In this document: one piece after another, positions 35,046 through 43,702 of the stretch
How positions within the stretch are numbered: the stretch's first letter is position 1
Layout: each line of letters opens with the position of its first letter
DNA from: JAAYEA01 sp012689325
GTDB lineage: Bacteria > Chloroflexota > Anaerolineae > JAAYEA01
Reading direction: 5' to 3'
Assembly (NCBI GenBank): GCA_036841525.1
Contig: DAITVZ010000012.1
Span: 12,396-76,395 of the forward strand
DNA: 64,000 bases
Program-made: the position numbers and the translations under genes
Notes under the pieces: generated by a model
What the model saw: only the letters and a program-made list of their open reading frames with translations
The model's database searches: none
Told to the model about the DNA's origin: nothing

Positions 35046-36302
35046 TCAGGCGCAGAACGGCTCGCCCGCGGCAGTCAGGCGCAGGGGCGCGGTTTCCTGA
35101 GCGAACACCTCGCGCTGCACCGTCCATTTGACCATCTCGCCGGGGACCAACACGCGCTCGCGGCGGCGCAGCAGGCGGCGCTCGCCGCTCCAGAGCCCCA
35201 GCTCCACGTCGCGCATCGGCTCGCGGACGCGGCAGGAAAAGGTCACCGGCCCCGGCTCGCCGCGGGGGTCCACCTGCTGGGGCACCGCATAGCGCACGCC
35301 GTCGCCGGGGAGGACGTCCAGCGCCGCCACCGGCTCCTGCTGCTCGCCCAAGGCATACGCCGCCGCCTGCTTGCCGACGTCGTGAGCCTCCAGGCTCACC
35401 CAGTCGGCCAGGTCGGAGACGTGGAGGCTATTGCCGGCGGCATAGACGCCTGGCTGCGAGGTCTGGAAGCGATCGTTCACCCGCGGCCCGCCGGTGAGCG
35501 GGTCCAAGGTGACGCCGGAGGAGCGGGCCAGCTCGTTTTCGGGGATCAGTCCGACGGCCAGCATCAGCAGGTCGCACTCGACGATCTCGGTCTGGCCCGT
35601 CTCCAGGTGGGTCACCTCGACGGCCTCCAGGCGCGGGCTGCCGATGATGCGCGTCACGGTGCTGCGCAATTGCAGCGGGATATCATAGTCGTGCAGGCAC
35701 TGCACCACGTTGCGGGGCAATCCGGCGGCGTAGGGCAGGATCTCGGCCACCCGCAGCACCTCGGCCCCTTCCAGGGTCAGGCGGCGCGCCATGATCAGGC
35801 CGATATCGCCGGAGCCCAGCACCACCACCCGCCGCCCGGGGAGGTAGCCGTTGATGTTGACCAACCGCTGCGCCGTGCCGGCGGTGAGGATGCCGGCGGG
35901 CCGGGCCCCGGGGATCGCCAGGTTGCCCCGCGTGCGCTCGCGGCAGCCGTTGGTGAGAACGGTGGCTTTCGGCTTGAGCTGCTGGCGGCCGGCGCTGGCG
36001 TTAAAGCAGGTGAGGGCGCCATCGGCCGAGATCGCGGTCACCATGCTGCGCGGCTGATAGTCGATGCCCGTCGCCATCACCTGCCGCCAGAAGCGGTCGG
36101 CGTACTCCGGGCCGGTCAGATCGGTATCAAAGTATTGCAGGCCAAAGCCGTTGTGGATGCACTGCTTGAGGATGCCGCCGGGCTCCTCCTCGCGGTCTAG
36201 CAAGAGCACGTGCTTGGCGCCGCGCTCCCAGGCGCCCAGTGCGGCCGCCAAACCACCAGGCCCAGCCCCAATCACGGCCACGTCGATGTCGTCTCGAATC
36301 AC
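35046..36302 (-). CDS. NAD(P)/FAD-dependent oxidoreductase (partner of the GlpA-like protein)
   Basis: A 418-residue flavoprotein. The FAD site is VAVIGAGPGGLAAALGA at the N-terminus, a second nucleotide-binding site is VVVLGSGDIGLIMARRL, and the family motif GGILKQCIHNGFG follows the first. The region LTGGPRVNDRFQTSQPGVYAAGNS binds FAD near the end. In glycerol operons of anaerobes it accompanies the GlpA-like subunit and the DUF1667 protein. It probably passes electrons from glycerol 3-phosphate to NAD(P) or another acceptor. Confidence 0.88.
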   Translation of the reverse strand: MIRDDIDVAVIGAGPGGLAAALGAWERGAKHVLLLDREEEPGGILKQCIHNGFGLQYFDTDLTGPEYADRFWRQVMATGIDYQPRSMVTAISADGALTCFNASAGRQQLKPKATVLTNGCRERTRGNLAIPGARPAGILTAGTAQRLVNINGYLPGRRVVVLGSGDIGLIMARRLTLEGAEVLRVAEILPYAAGLPRNVVQCLHDYDIPLQLRSTVTRIIGSPRLEAVEVTHLETGQTEIVECDLLMLAVGLIPENELARSSGVTLDPLTGGPRVNDRFQTSQPGVYAAGNSLHVSDLADWVSLEAHDVGKQAAAYALGEQQEPVAALDVLPGDGVRYAVPQQVDPRGEPGPVTFSCRVREPMRDVELGLWSGERRLLRRRERVLVPGEMVKWTVQREVFAQETAPLRLTAAGEPFCA

Positions 36303-36315
36303 GGGAATCCCTCCG

Positions 36316-37797
36316 CTAGTTGTCCTGAGGCTTGCTGGTCCAGGCCGCCTTGTTGCGCTGCGTCACGATCTCGGCGCCAGGGCCCGATTTGGCGATGCCG
36401 GAGAGGTCGCGGCCCAGCTCGCGCGCCAGGATCTCGAGCACCCGCGGGCCGCAAAAGCCGCCCTGGCAGCGCCCCGCGCCAGGGCGCAGGCGGCGCTTGA
36501 TGCCGTCCAGCGTGGTGGCCGGGATCGGCGCGTGGATCGCCTGCACGATCTCGGCCTCGCTCACCTGCTCGCAGCGGCAGACCAGGTGGCCATAGCGAGG
36601 GTCGTGGCGGCATAGCTCCTCGGCCTCCGCCGGCGTGGCCTCGCGGATGAGGCGGATCGCCGGGCGACGGGGCTGGTAGCCGGGGCGCGGGCGCAGGGCC
36701 AGCCCGCCCTCGGCCAGCATCTCGCCCACGCGGCGCGCGATCTCGGGCGATCCGGAAAGGCCGGTGGAGCGGATGCCCGCCGCGTGGATCAGGCGGGGGC
36801 AGCGCTCCGAGGGATGGACCTCCCAATGGCCGGTGCTGCACACGGCGCGCAGGCCGGCGTACTGGGTGATGGTGGTGCGGTAGGGGTCCAGGGCGGGGAC
36901 CAGCTTGCGGGTGGCCTCCGCCACGCGCTTCATCCCGTCGGCGGTGGTGCGCGTGTCCGTCTTGTCCTGGATGTCGTCGGCGGTCGGCCCCAAGATCAGG
37001 TTGCCCTCCACCGTCGGGGCGACAAGGATGCCTTTGGAGATGGGCGTGGGCACCGGCAGAATGATGTGCCGAACCAGGGGGCCCACGGACTTGTCCAGCA
37101 CAAAGAACTCGCCCTTGCGCGGCGTGATGGCAAAGCTGTCATCGCCCACCAGCGCGGCGATGGCGTCGGACGCCAGGCCCGCCGCGTTGATCACCCAGCG
37201 CGCGCGGAAGGTGCGCTGGGGCGTGGTGACCAGCATCCCGCCCTCCACCGGCTGCAGCGCGGTCACGGAGTGCTGCAAAAAGACCTCGGCGCCATTCAGC
37301 ACCGCGCTTTCGGCATAGGCGATGGTCAGCAAGGCGGAGGAGGTAAAGCTTTCGCGGGGGACCAGCAAGCCGCCGCAGGTCGCAGGGTTGAGGTTGGGCT
37401 CCAGCGCGCGCACCTCGTCCACCGTGAGGCGGCGCACATCGTGGACGCCGTTGGCGTGGGCCTCGGCGAGGATGCCCTCCAAGCTGTGCAGGTCGTCGTC
37501 GCTGAGCGCCACCATGATCGCCCCGCAGCGCTGGAGGGGAACCTCCAACACGTTGCAGATCTCGTCCCAGCGGGGGTTGGAGGCCACGATGGAGGCCGAC
37601 TCGAGCGTGCCCGGCTTGGAGTCAAAGCCAGTGTGGGCGATGCCGCTGTTGGCCTTGCTGGTGGCATCCGCCACATCGCTCCGCTTTTCCAGCAGGGCGA
37701 GGCGCAGATCGTACTTGGCCAGCTCCCACAGGATCGCCGCGCCAACCACCCCGCCGCCGATGACCAGGACATCGTAATCGTTCGCCATATCTGCCAT
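36316..37797 (-). CDS. GlpA-like FAD-dependent glycerol-3-phosphate dehydrogenase with BFD-type cluster domain
   Basis: A 493-residue FAD enzyme of the GlpA/LhgO type. The N-terminal DAO domain starts with DVLVIGGGVVGAAILWEL and has SKANSGIAHTGFDSKPGT. The last 100 residues form a [2Fe-2S] domain with VCRCEQVSEAEI and AGRCQGGFCGPRV (CxC and CX4C). It would oxidise sn-glycerol 3-phosphate to dihydroxyacetone phosphate. The ATG at 37797 has a GAGGCGATC ribosome site and lies about 30 nt behind a good promoter. 2-hydroxyglutarate oxidase is an alternative, made less likely by glpK and GDPD next door. Confidence 0.88.
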   Translation of the reverse strand: MADMANDYDVLVIGGGVVGAAILWELAKYDLRLALLEKRSDVADATSKANSGIAHTGFDSKPGTLESASIVASNPRWDEICNVLEVPLQRCGAIMVALSDDDLHSLEGILAEAHANGVHDVRRLTVDEVRALEPNLNPATCGGLLVPRESFTSSALLTIAYAESAVLNGAEVFLQHSVTALQPVEGGMLVTTPQRTFRARWVINAAGLASDAIAALVGDDSFAITPRKGEFFVLDKSVGPLVRHIILPVPTPISKGILVAPTVEGNLILGPTADDIQDKTDTRTTADGMKRVAEATRKLVPALDPYRTTITQYAGLRAVCSTGHWEVHPSERCPRLIHAAGIRSTGLSGSPEIARRVGEMLAEGGLALRPRPGYQPRRPAIRLIREATPAEAEELCRHDPRYGHLVCRCEQVSEAEIVQAIHAPIPATTLDGIKRRLRPGAGRCQGGFCGPRVLEILARELGRDLSGIAKSGPGAEIVTQRNKAAWTSKPQDN

Positions 37798-37834
37798 GAT
37801 CGCCTCGAAAAGCCTGGATTGGGGAAGCACAGGC

Positions 37835-37863
37835 ATTATAGCACGGTCCCGGCGCCATGGCAA
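37835..37863 (-). promoter_or_regulatory. Promoter of the GlpA-like/FAD/DUF1667/GDPD operon
   Basis: On the minus strand TTGCCA (37858-37863) and TATAAT (37835-37840) are 17 bp apart, and TGC before TATAAT gives an extended -10. It lies in the 99-bp gap after glpK. Confidence 0.8.
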
Positions 37864-37871
37864 ACGCGACC

Positions 37872-37883
37872 GCACACGTGTGC
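37872..37883. promoter_or_regulatory. Palindromic operator upstream of the GlpA-like promoter (LacI-like)
   Basis: GCACACGTGTGC is a perfect 12-bp palindrome with a central CG. It matches the site at 27416-27431 at 12 of 14 positions and, like it, is centred 14.5 bp upstream of the -35 box. Confidence 0.6.
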
Positions 37884-37896
37884 AATGCGCATCGGC

Positions 37897-39381
37897 CTAG
37901 CCAAAGGCGCGCGCCGCGGCCAGCGCCTCCTCCCAGCGATGGAAAGACTCCAGAGGAGCGGTCGCCCGCGGCCCCGGCAGGAAGCGGTCGGTCTCAACGG
38001 GCTGGGATAGGGCCACGCGATCCCATAGGCCGATGGCCAGCCCGGCCAGCCGCGCCGCGCCCAGCGCGGTCATGCCCGCCAGGCGCGACCGCTGCACGGG
38101 CACGCCCAGGATGTCGGCCTGGAACTGCATCAGGAAATCGTTGCGCGCCACCCCGCCATCGGCGCGCAGCTCGCCGATCGCCGCGCCGGCGTCGGCCCCC
38201 ATGCTGCGCACCACCTGCAGCACCCGGTAGGCGATGGACTCGAGGACAGCGCGCGCCAGATGGGCCCGGGTGGTGGCGGAGGTCAAGCCCAGGAACGCCG
38301 CCCTGGCCTGGCGATCCCAGAGGGGCGCCGCCAACCCCGCCAGCGCTGGGACGAAATAGACGCCCTCGTTATCAGGAAGTGACTCCGCCAGCGCGGCGGT
38401 CTCGCCGGCCTCAGCGACCAGGCCCAGGTTATCCCGCAGCCAATCCAGCGCCGCGCCCACGCTATAGATGCCGCCATCGAGATAGTACTGGACAGGCTCG
38501 CCCTCACCCGTGGCGGCCAGGCTGGTCAGCAGCCCGTGCTGCGACAGTCGAAAACGCTGGCCGATGTTCATCAGCAAAAAGGCGCCGGTGCCATAGGTGA
38601 TCTTGAGCGCGCCCTCCCGGCAGCAGCCATGGGCGAACAAGGCGGCAGGCTGGTCCACCGCGGAGCCGGCGATGGGCAGGCCCAGCCCCAAAAAGGCCGC
38701 GGGGTCGGTCTCGCCCAGGAGGCAGGCGGAGGGACGCGGCTGGGGCAGCGCCCAGCGGGGGACGCCGAACAGCGCCAGCAGGCCATCGTCCCAATCCAGC
38801 GCATGGAGGTCGAAGAGCAAGGTGCGCGAGGCGGTGGTATAGTCGGTGACAAAGGCCCGCCCGCCGCTCAAGCGCCAGATCATCCAGCTATCCAGCGTGC
38901 CCAGTCGCAGCGAGCCACGCCGCCGGGCCGCCTGCACGGCGGGGACGCGCTCCAGGAGCCACTGGAGCTTGGTGGCGGAGAAGTAAGGGTCCAGCAGCAG
39001 GCCGGTCTTGGCGCGGAGCGCCGCCACGTCCACCGTCGCCGCCAGCTCGGCGCAGCGCTCGGCCGTGCGGGCGCACTGCCAGGTGATGACGTGGTGAAGC
39101 GCCTCGCCGGTCTCGGCGTCCCAGGCGACCACCGACTCGCCCTGGTTGGCCAGCCCCACCGCCCGGATACGGTCGCCCCGCGCCTGCGCCAGGTCCACGG
39201 CCTCGGCGGCGGCGGAGAGGAGCGAGCGCCAGATGGCCGCCGGGTCCATCTCGACCCAGCCGGGTTGGGGGTAGAGGTGGTCCAGCGCGCGGGGCGCCGT
39301 GGCGAGGGCCGCGCGTCCTTCCCCCACCAGGACGGCCTTGGTAGCGGTGGTCCCTTGGTCGATGCCGAGGATGACGTCCAT
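37897..39381 (-). CDS. glpK: Glycerol kinase family protein (FGGY)
   Basis: A 494-residue FGGY carbohydrate kinase that resembles glycerol kinase along its length: GIDQGTTATKAVL (ATP site), VITWQCARTAERC, LLLDPYFSATKLQWLL, DSWMIWRL, AVDQPAALFAHGC and ALKITYGTGAFLLMN. It should phosphorylate glycerol to sn-glycerol 3-phosphate. One substrate-site change is visible: the usual NQRET is NQGES, so the Arg that contacts glycerol is Gly, while the neighbouring Glu is kept. The ATG is preceded by GGAGG. A TATAAT only about 18 bp upstream implies a very short leader. Confidence 0.88.
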   Translation of the reverse strand: MDVILGIDQGTTATKAVLVGEGRAALATAPRALDHLYPQPGWVEMDPAAIWRSLLSAAAEAVDLAQARGDRIRAVGLANQGESVVAWDAETGEALHHVITWQCARTAERCAELAATVDVAALRAKTGLLLDPYFSATKLQWLLERVPAVQAARRRGSLRLGTLDSWMIWRLSGGRAFVTDYTTASRTLLFDLHALDWDDGLLALFGVPRWALPQPRPSACLLGETDPAAFLGLGLPIAGSAVDQPAALFAHGCCREGALKITYGTGAFLLMNIGQRFRLSQHGLLTSLAATGEGEPVQYYLDGGIYSVGAALDWLRDNLGLVAEAGETAALAESLPDNEGVYFVPALAGLAAPLWDRQARAAFLGLTSATTRAHLARAVLESIAYRVLQVVRSMGADAGAAIGELRADGGVARNDFLMQFQADILGVPVQRSRLAGMTALGAARLAGLAIGLWDRVALSQPVETDRFLPGPRATAPLESFHRWEEALAAARAFG

Positions 39382-39398
39382 GATTGCCTCCTGGAGGG

Positions 39399-39404
39399 AT
39401 TATA
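39399..39404 (-). promoter_or_regulatory. -10 box of glpK with a very short leader
   Basis: On the minus strand CCCTATAATCCC gives a perfect TATAAT. A -35 (TTCCCC) at 17 bp is weak. The start site would be near 39392, about 11 nt before the ATG. Confidence 0.45.
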
Positions 39405-39488
39405 GGGCCAAAAGCAGGCTGGGGGAAAAGGGCATTCCCCCTGGACTGCACCCGCTAGCATGATGCAGCACACGATAACATCGCAGAG

Positions 39489-40304
39489 TTGGGACAAATG
39501 ATTGGCTACTTGGCAGCACCTCCTGGCCATGGTATGGTGGGGCCATCCGTTGGAGAGTACGCCGCCAACGGCAACACGATCACGCGGAACTTGCCGGCCG
39601 GCATGGAACACCAGGGCGGAGACGGCATCGTCCGCGACTCGGTCTTTGGGTCAGCGTATAGCGAGACGCGCAGCTTTTTCGGCGGGATCTATGGCCTCGA
39701 GCCCTGGATCAATGAGCAGTACGAGCACCCCGATCACTTTGCCAAGTTGGTGGAGGCGCTGGAGCGGCGCAACGAGCGGATGCTGCCGCTGATCCTCGCC
39801 TCGCCAGCCGAGTTCGTCGGCGGCGGCAGCCTGAACGGCGATATCAGCCCCGCGTGGTGGGAAAAGTGGATCCTGCCCTTCTATGAGAAATATATCCCGC
39901 AGCTCCACGCCAAGGGCAAGATCTGGGCGCTGCACGCCCACGCCTCCAACCTGAAGGCTTTCGCCAAGCTCGTGCCCCGCACCGGCGTCGATGTGCTTGA
40001 GGCCTTCACGCCGCCTCCCGTCGGTGATCTCTCCCTGGCGGAAGCACGGGCGGCATGGGGGCCCGAGACGGTGATCTGGGTGAACTTTCCCGAGACGATC
40101 TTTTATCGCGGCGCGGAGGAAACCAGGCGGTACACCTCCGAGCTTTTGAGGAGCGACCCGCCCGGGGGTGCGCTGGTGATCGGCTTTACCGAGATGGGGC
40201 AATCCGGCGTGCATGACGATGAAAGCGAGCGGATCTTTACGGCCGGGATCAGGGCCATCATGGAGGCGATCGAGGAACACGGGAATTACCCCATCACCGC
40301 CTAG
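39489..40304 (+). pseudogene. 5'-truncated URO-D-like gene, probable remnant
   Basis: A 271-residue frame whose body matches the C-terminal two thirds of URO-D/MtaA-like proteins: SPAWWEKWILPFYEKYIPQL, then KIWALHAHASNLKAF, GVDVLEAFTPPPVGDLSLAEAR and AWGPETVIWVNFP. The usual N-terminal 100 or so residues, with the RERFLAAL..DRVP start, are absent. In-frame TAG stops the frame at 39456, and no clear ribosome site precedes the first TTG or ATG. It may be a decayed gene, or a short protein that starts at ATG 39498. Confidence 0.65.
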
Positions 40305-40439
40305 CCTCGCGATCGAGCAAGAACGCTGGGCTTCCGGTGACACAAGGTGATTAGGTAGCATCCAAAAGCGGCCCTTCCATCTCTCAGCCACCATAGCTGG
40401 TGGGCAAGAGGTGGCAGGGCTGCTGTTCGTTGCACGGAT

Positions 40440-40467
40440 TTGCCGTCTGGGCGAGACAGGATATCAT
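40440..40467 (+). promoter_or_regulatory. Possible promoter of the exported surface protein gene
   Basis: TTGCCG and TATCAT are 16 bp apart, about 105 bp before the ATG at 40572. Nothing else is recognised in the 267-bp gap 40305-40571. Confidence 0.35.
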
Positions 40468-40571
40468 GACGCTGCCTAACCCAGCCAGCCGCACCCCTGA
40501 CGCGGCTGCAGCCTCACCAAGAGAATGCCAAACCCGAAAAAGCGGGACCTCGCGCCGCTTTGGGAGGAGCC

Positions 40572-42388
40572 ATGAGAAAGCCTCTCGTCGTTTCGCTGCT
40601 GGCCACCCTTCTGCTGATCGTGTTTCTCCATTCTCCCGCCCCGGCACGGGCCGACTCACCGCAAGCCGTCCCTGCCGAACGGGGGACGCTGAGTTGGAGC
40701 GTGCCCAGCGGAGCGGAGCCGCAGGCGCTGTCGCTCAGCCTGGAACACGGTATCTACTACCGGCTCTCCGATGGCATCGTTGTTATGGGGATTCTCAGGA
40801 ACACGGGCTCNNNNNNNNNNNNNNNNNNNNNNNNNNNNNNNNNNNNNNNNNNNNNNNNNNNNNNNNNNNNNNNNNNNNNNNNNNNNNNNNNNNNNNNNNN
40901 NNNNNNNNNNTCGTCAACCCTCAGCGCATTGATGGCCCCGGGTGGACCGTGGTCTCGGGCCAGTTGCGCAATGCGCGGTCAGATGCCTCGGTGCGTCTGG
41001 GGGATCCTAATAACCTGGGACAGGGATCCGGCGCTCAGGTGGCTTTCTTCGACCAGGGCGGCGAACTGGTCTGGATCGCTACCTCCCGCGACGAGGCGCT
41101 GGCCCTGGGTCCCGGCTGGGAGTGCGGCTTTGCCACCGGCATCTCTTACGGAAATGCGTTCCAGGTCAGCCGCTACGAGGCGTGGGCGCAGCGCGGCAGA
41201 CTGGAACCCCCTGACCGCCATCCCCAAGACCCCTATATCCTCTTTGCCCCGAGCAGCCGGCGCTGGGATGGGGAGACGTATGTGGTGGAGGGAGTGCTAC
41301 GCAACGTGGGCCGGCTGCTGATGACTCCCTATACCTCGATCATCTATCGCGATGCTCAGGGGCGGATTCTGGACATCTCGAGAGTGCGCCACAGGGACCT
41401 GGACGAGTGCGAGCAGGGGGTGGTGAGCCATGCGGACCCCTATGCGCCGTCCGGCTTTGCGACGGCGGAGGTGTCGGGAGTAACCGACCATATCGAGTTC
41501 ACGCCGCCGCCCGCGCAGAGCCCGCCGCCCATCGCGATAGATCAGCCTGCCCAGGGCGCCGTCGTTCGCCCGCCCAGCATGGTGGTTTCGGGCTGGTCAA
41601 TCCACATCAATCAAGGCTGCTCGTCCGGAGTGGATGCCATCGAGGTCTATATCGATCCGGGCGAGAATCCCCAGGGACAGCGGCTGGGCTCGGCCCAGTA
41701 CGGGCTTGCGCGTCCCGATATCGCCCAGGCGTGGGGCGCGTGGTATCTGAACTCTGGCTACCAGGCGACACTGAACATCTCGGGGCTGGCGCCGGGGACC
41801 TACAATCTCTATGTGCACGCCCATAGCGTCTTTACCGGGTGGCACTACCAGCGGCGCGCCATTCAGGTTGCGCCCCTGGCCAGCCCCACGCCCAGCGCGA
41901 CGCCCACCATCACCAGGACGCCCACCCAAACCCCGACGCCCACTGCCACGCGGCCGCTTCTGCCCGTCGGGTACCTGCCCGTCCTGCTAAAGAGCTATGT
42001 GCCGCCCGCCCCGACGCCTACCGCCACGGCCAGCCCCACCACTATGGCGACGGGCACGCCCACCGCGTCTCCCTCGCCTACGTCTACCGAGGCGGCAACG
42101 CCCACAGAGACCTCGACCGAGGAGCCGGCGCCCAGCGAAACCGCGACGGCGACCGAGACGGTCACTGCCACAAGCACTGCGACAAGCACCGCGACACCGA
42201 CCGAGGGGTCTGGACCCGCGGAAACCAGCACGCCCACCGTGACACGGACGCCCAAGAACGGCGCGCTCCCCACGGCGACGCAGGCCCCTGAGCACTTGCA
42301 GCACAGTGCCCCATATGGGCCGCTCTCGGCGAACCCAGGAGCAGGATTTGACAGACTGCTCGCCTACGGGTATAAAGGCGGTGCATAG
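40572..42388 (+). CDS. Exported protein with Ig-like domain and Thr/Pro-rich stalk, interrupted by an assembly gap
   Basis: A secreted or surface protein. The N-terminus has a signal peptide (MRKPLVVSLLATLLLIVFLH) with GGGAGGAGC before the ATG. A domain with the FxLD-like phrase GILRNTG is seen before the gap, and its counterpart EGVLRNVG recurs after it. An Ig-like domain (VVSGWSIHINQG, then YVHAHSVFTGWHYQRRAIQV) follows, then a long T/P/S-rich linker carrying YLPVLLKSY. The 100 Ns (40811-40910) are a placeholder: the frames on the two sides differ, so the true gap length must be 2 modulo 3 for one intact gene. The stop is 36 bp before the wzz-like gene. Confidence 0.75.
40811..40910. other. 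Assembly gap (100 N)
   Basis: Exactly 100 undetermined bases, the usual placeholder for a scaffold join of unknown size. It splits the exported-protein gene. Confidence 0.99.
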
Positions 42389-42424
42389 ACTGCAAATAGA
42401 CGGCCTCAGGGGAGCGTTCGAATA

Positions 42425-43702
42425 ATGCAACTGGACTTGGGCTTAGTTTGGCTCGTCAAGTGGCTCGCTTGGCGTTGGAAGCTGATGCTGGCTTTTGGCG
42501 TCCTCGGGTTGGTGGTTGGGGGACTCATCTTGGGGATGCAGGGCCAGGAGTGGCAAGCCACCGCGACCATAGCGATCGTGCGAGAAAAGTCGCAGCTCGT
42601 CTTTGATGACCGTTTCACCACCTCTCAGGATGCGTGGTCGGATCGGGTGCTGCAGCGAGAGACCTTGCGGAACCTCGCCTTGACGGTGGCAGTGGAGCGC
42701 AGGGTGATCGACGAGTTGGGAGAGGTCCTTCCGGAGCAATATCGCGAGCCGGGGAAGCTGCTGCCCGGCATTGCGGTCAGCTACCCGCCCTCCAGCCATC
42801 TGTTGGTGGTTAGCGCGACGGCGGATTCGCGCGAGCTGGCGGCTGCCATAGCCGATGCCTGGGCGCGCCAGTTCATCTCCTACGCGAACGATCTGTATGG
42901 AATCGATACCGCCACCTCCTCTGGGGTGGAGAAAGAGCTTGCCGCGGCGCAAGCAAGCTATGAGCAGGTCGCGACTGCTCTGGCGGACTATATCGGCGCG
43001 AACCGCATCGACGAGCTCGAGTCAGAGATCGCGAAAGTGAACGCCACCCTGAGCGCCTACAACAAGCTGAGCGTTGACCTTGGCATCATCGCGGATGAGG
43101 CGACACAGCTCTACCAGTTGTTGCAGAGCGACGACACGGACCCCACCGCATCCCGGTGGTCGCTGGTCCTGATTCAGACCCGGCTGATGGGGCTGGCCCA
43201 CGTTTCGGATCTGCCCGTACAACTGCAGATGGCCATGGACCTGCCGAGCGACGCCGAGCAGGACGCCGCAACCAGCCTGCGCAAACAGCGGCTGGCCGTG
43301 GGGGAACTTTTGCGCGTCGTGACCTCCTGGCAATCCGAGATCGACAAGATACTGGCTGATCCCGCCTCTTGGGAGAATCTGGGTCAGCTCAACCAGTCCA
43401 GACACGAGCAGCAGGCCGTGCTCGACCAGTTGATCGCCAAGCGCGACGTGGCGCGCGAGGCGTTGCAGGCCCTGACTCGAAAGGTCCAGGAGATCAGGAT
43501 CGCGGCAGGCATGGAGGGGACCGAAGTCCGCCTCGCCTCCGGCGCCCAAGGCACGGAAAAGCCGGACACCATGGGCAAGCTCTCCAAAGCGTTGTTTGCC
43601 GCCGTGGTCACCTGTTTTGCGGGCACGGTGCTGTTGCTGATCCGGGATGGGCAGGCCGCAAACAAGGGCCGCCTCGGCGCGCAGGCAGAGGAGACACCTT
43701 AA
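42425..43702 (+). CDS. Wzz-like polysaccharide chain-length / co-polymerase protein
   Basis: A 425-residue protein with a membrane helix near residues 18-40 (MLAFGVLGLVVGGLILGM), a large outer region with long coiled-coil-like helices and a second helix near the C-terminus (ALFAAVVTCFAGTVLLLI). This is the layout of polysaccharide co-polymerases (Wzz), which set the length of O-antigen or exopolysaccharide. No tyrosine kinase domain is attached. It is the first of the plus-strand polysaccharide genes. Confidence 0.8.
   Translation: MQLDLGLVWLVKWLAWRWKLMLAFGVLGLVVGGLILGMQGQEWQATATIAIVREKSQLVFDDRFTTSQDAWSDRVLQRETLRNLALTVAVERRVIDELGEVLPEQYREPGKLLPGIAVSYPPSSHLLVVSATADSRELAAAIADAWARQFISYANDLYGIDTATSSGVEKELAAAQASYEQVATALADYIGANRIDELESEIAKVNATLSAYNKLSVDLGIIADEATQLYQLLQSDDTDPTASRWSLVLIQTRLMGLAHVSDLPVQLQMAMDLPSDAEQDAATSLRKQRLAVGELLRVVTSWQSEIDKILADPASWENLGQLNQSRHEQQAVLDQLIAKRDVAREALQALTRKVQEIRIAAGMEGTEVRLASGAQGTEKPDTMGKLSKALFAAVVTCFAGTVLLLIRDGQAANKGRLGAQAEETP

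Noticed and set aside
40811..40910. Frame change across this position read as a frameshift mutation
   Set aside because: The bases are all N, so the frame change says only that the placeholder length is wrong.
41880..42270. Low-complexity ACGCCCAC-type repetition
   Set aside because: It encodes the Thr/Pro-rich stalk of the exported protein and is ordinary for such linkers.
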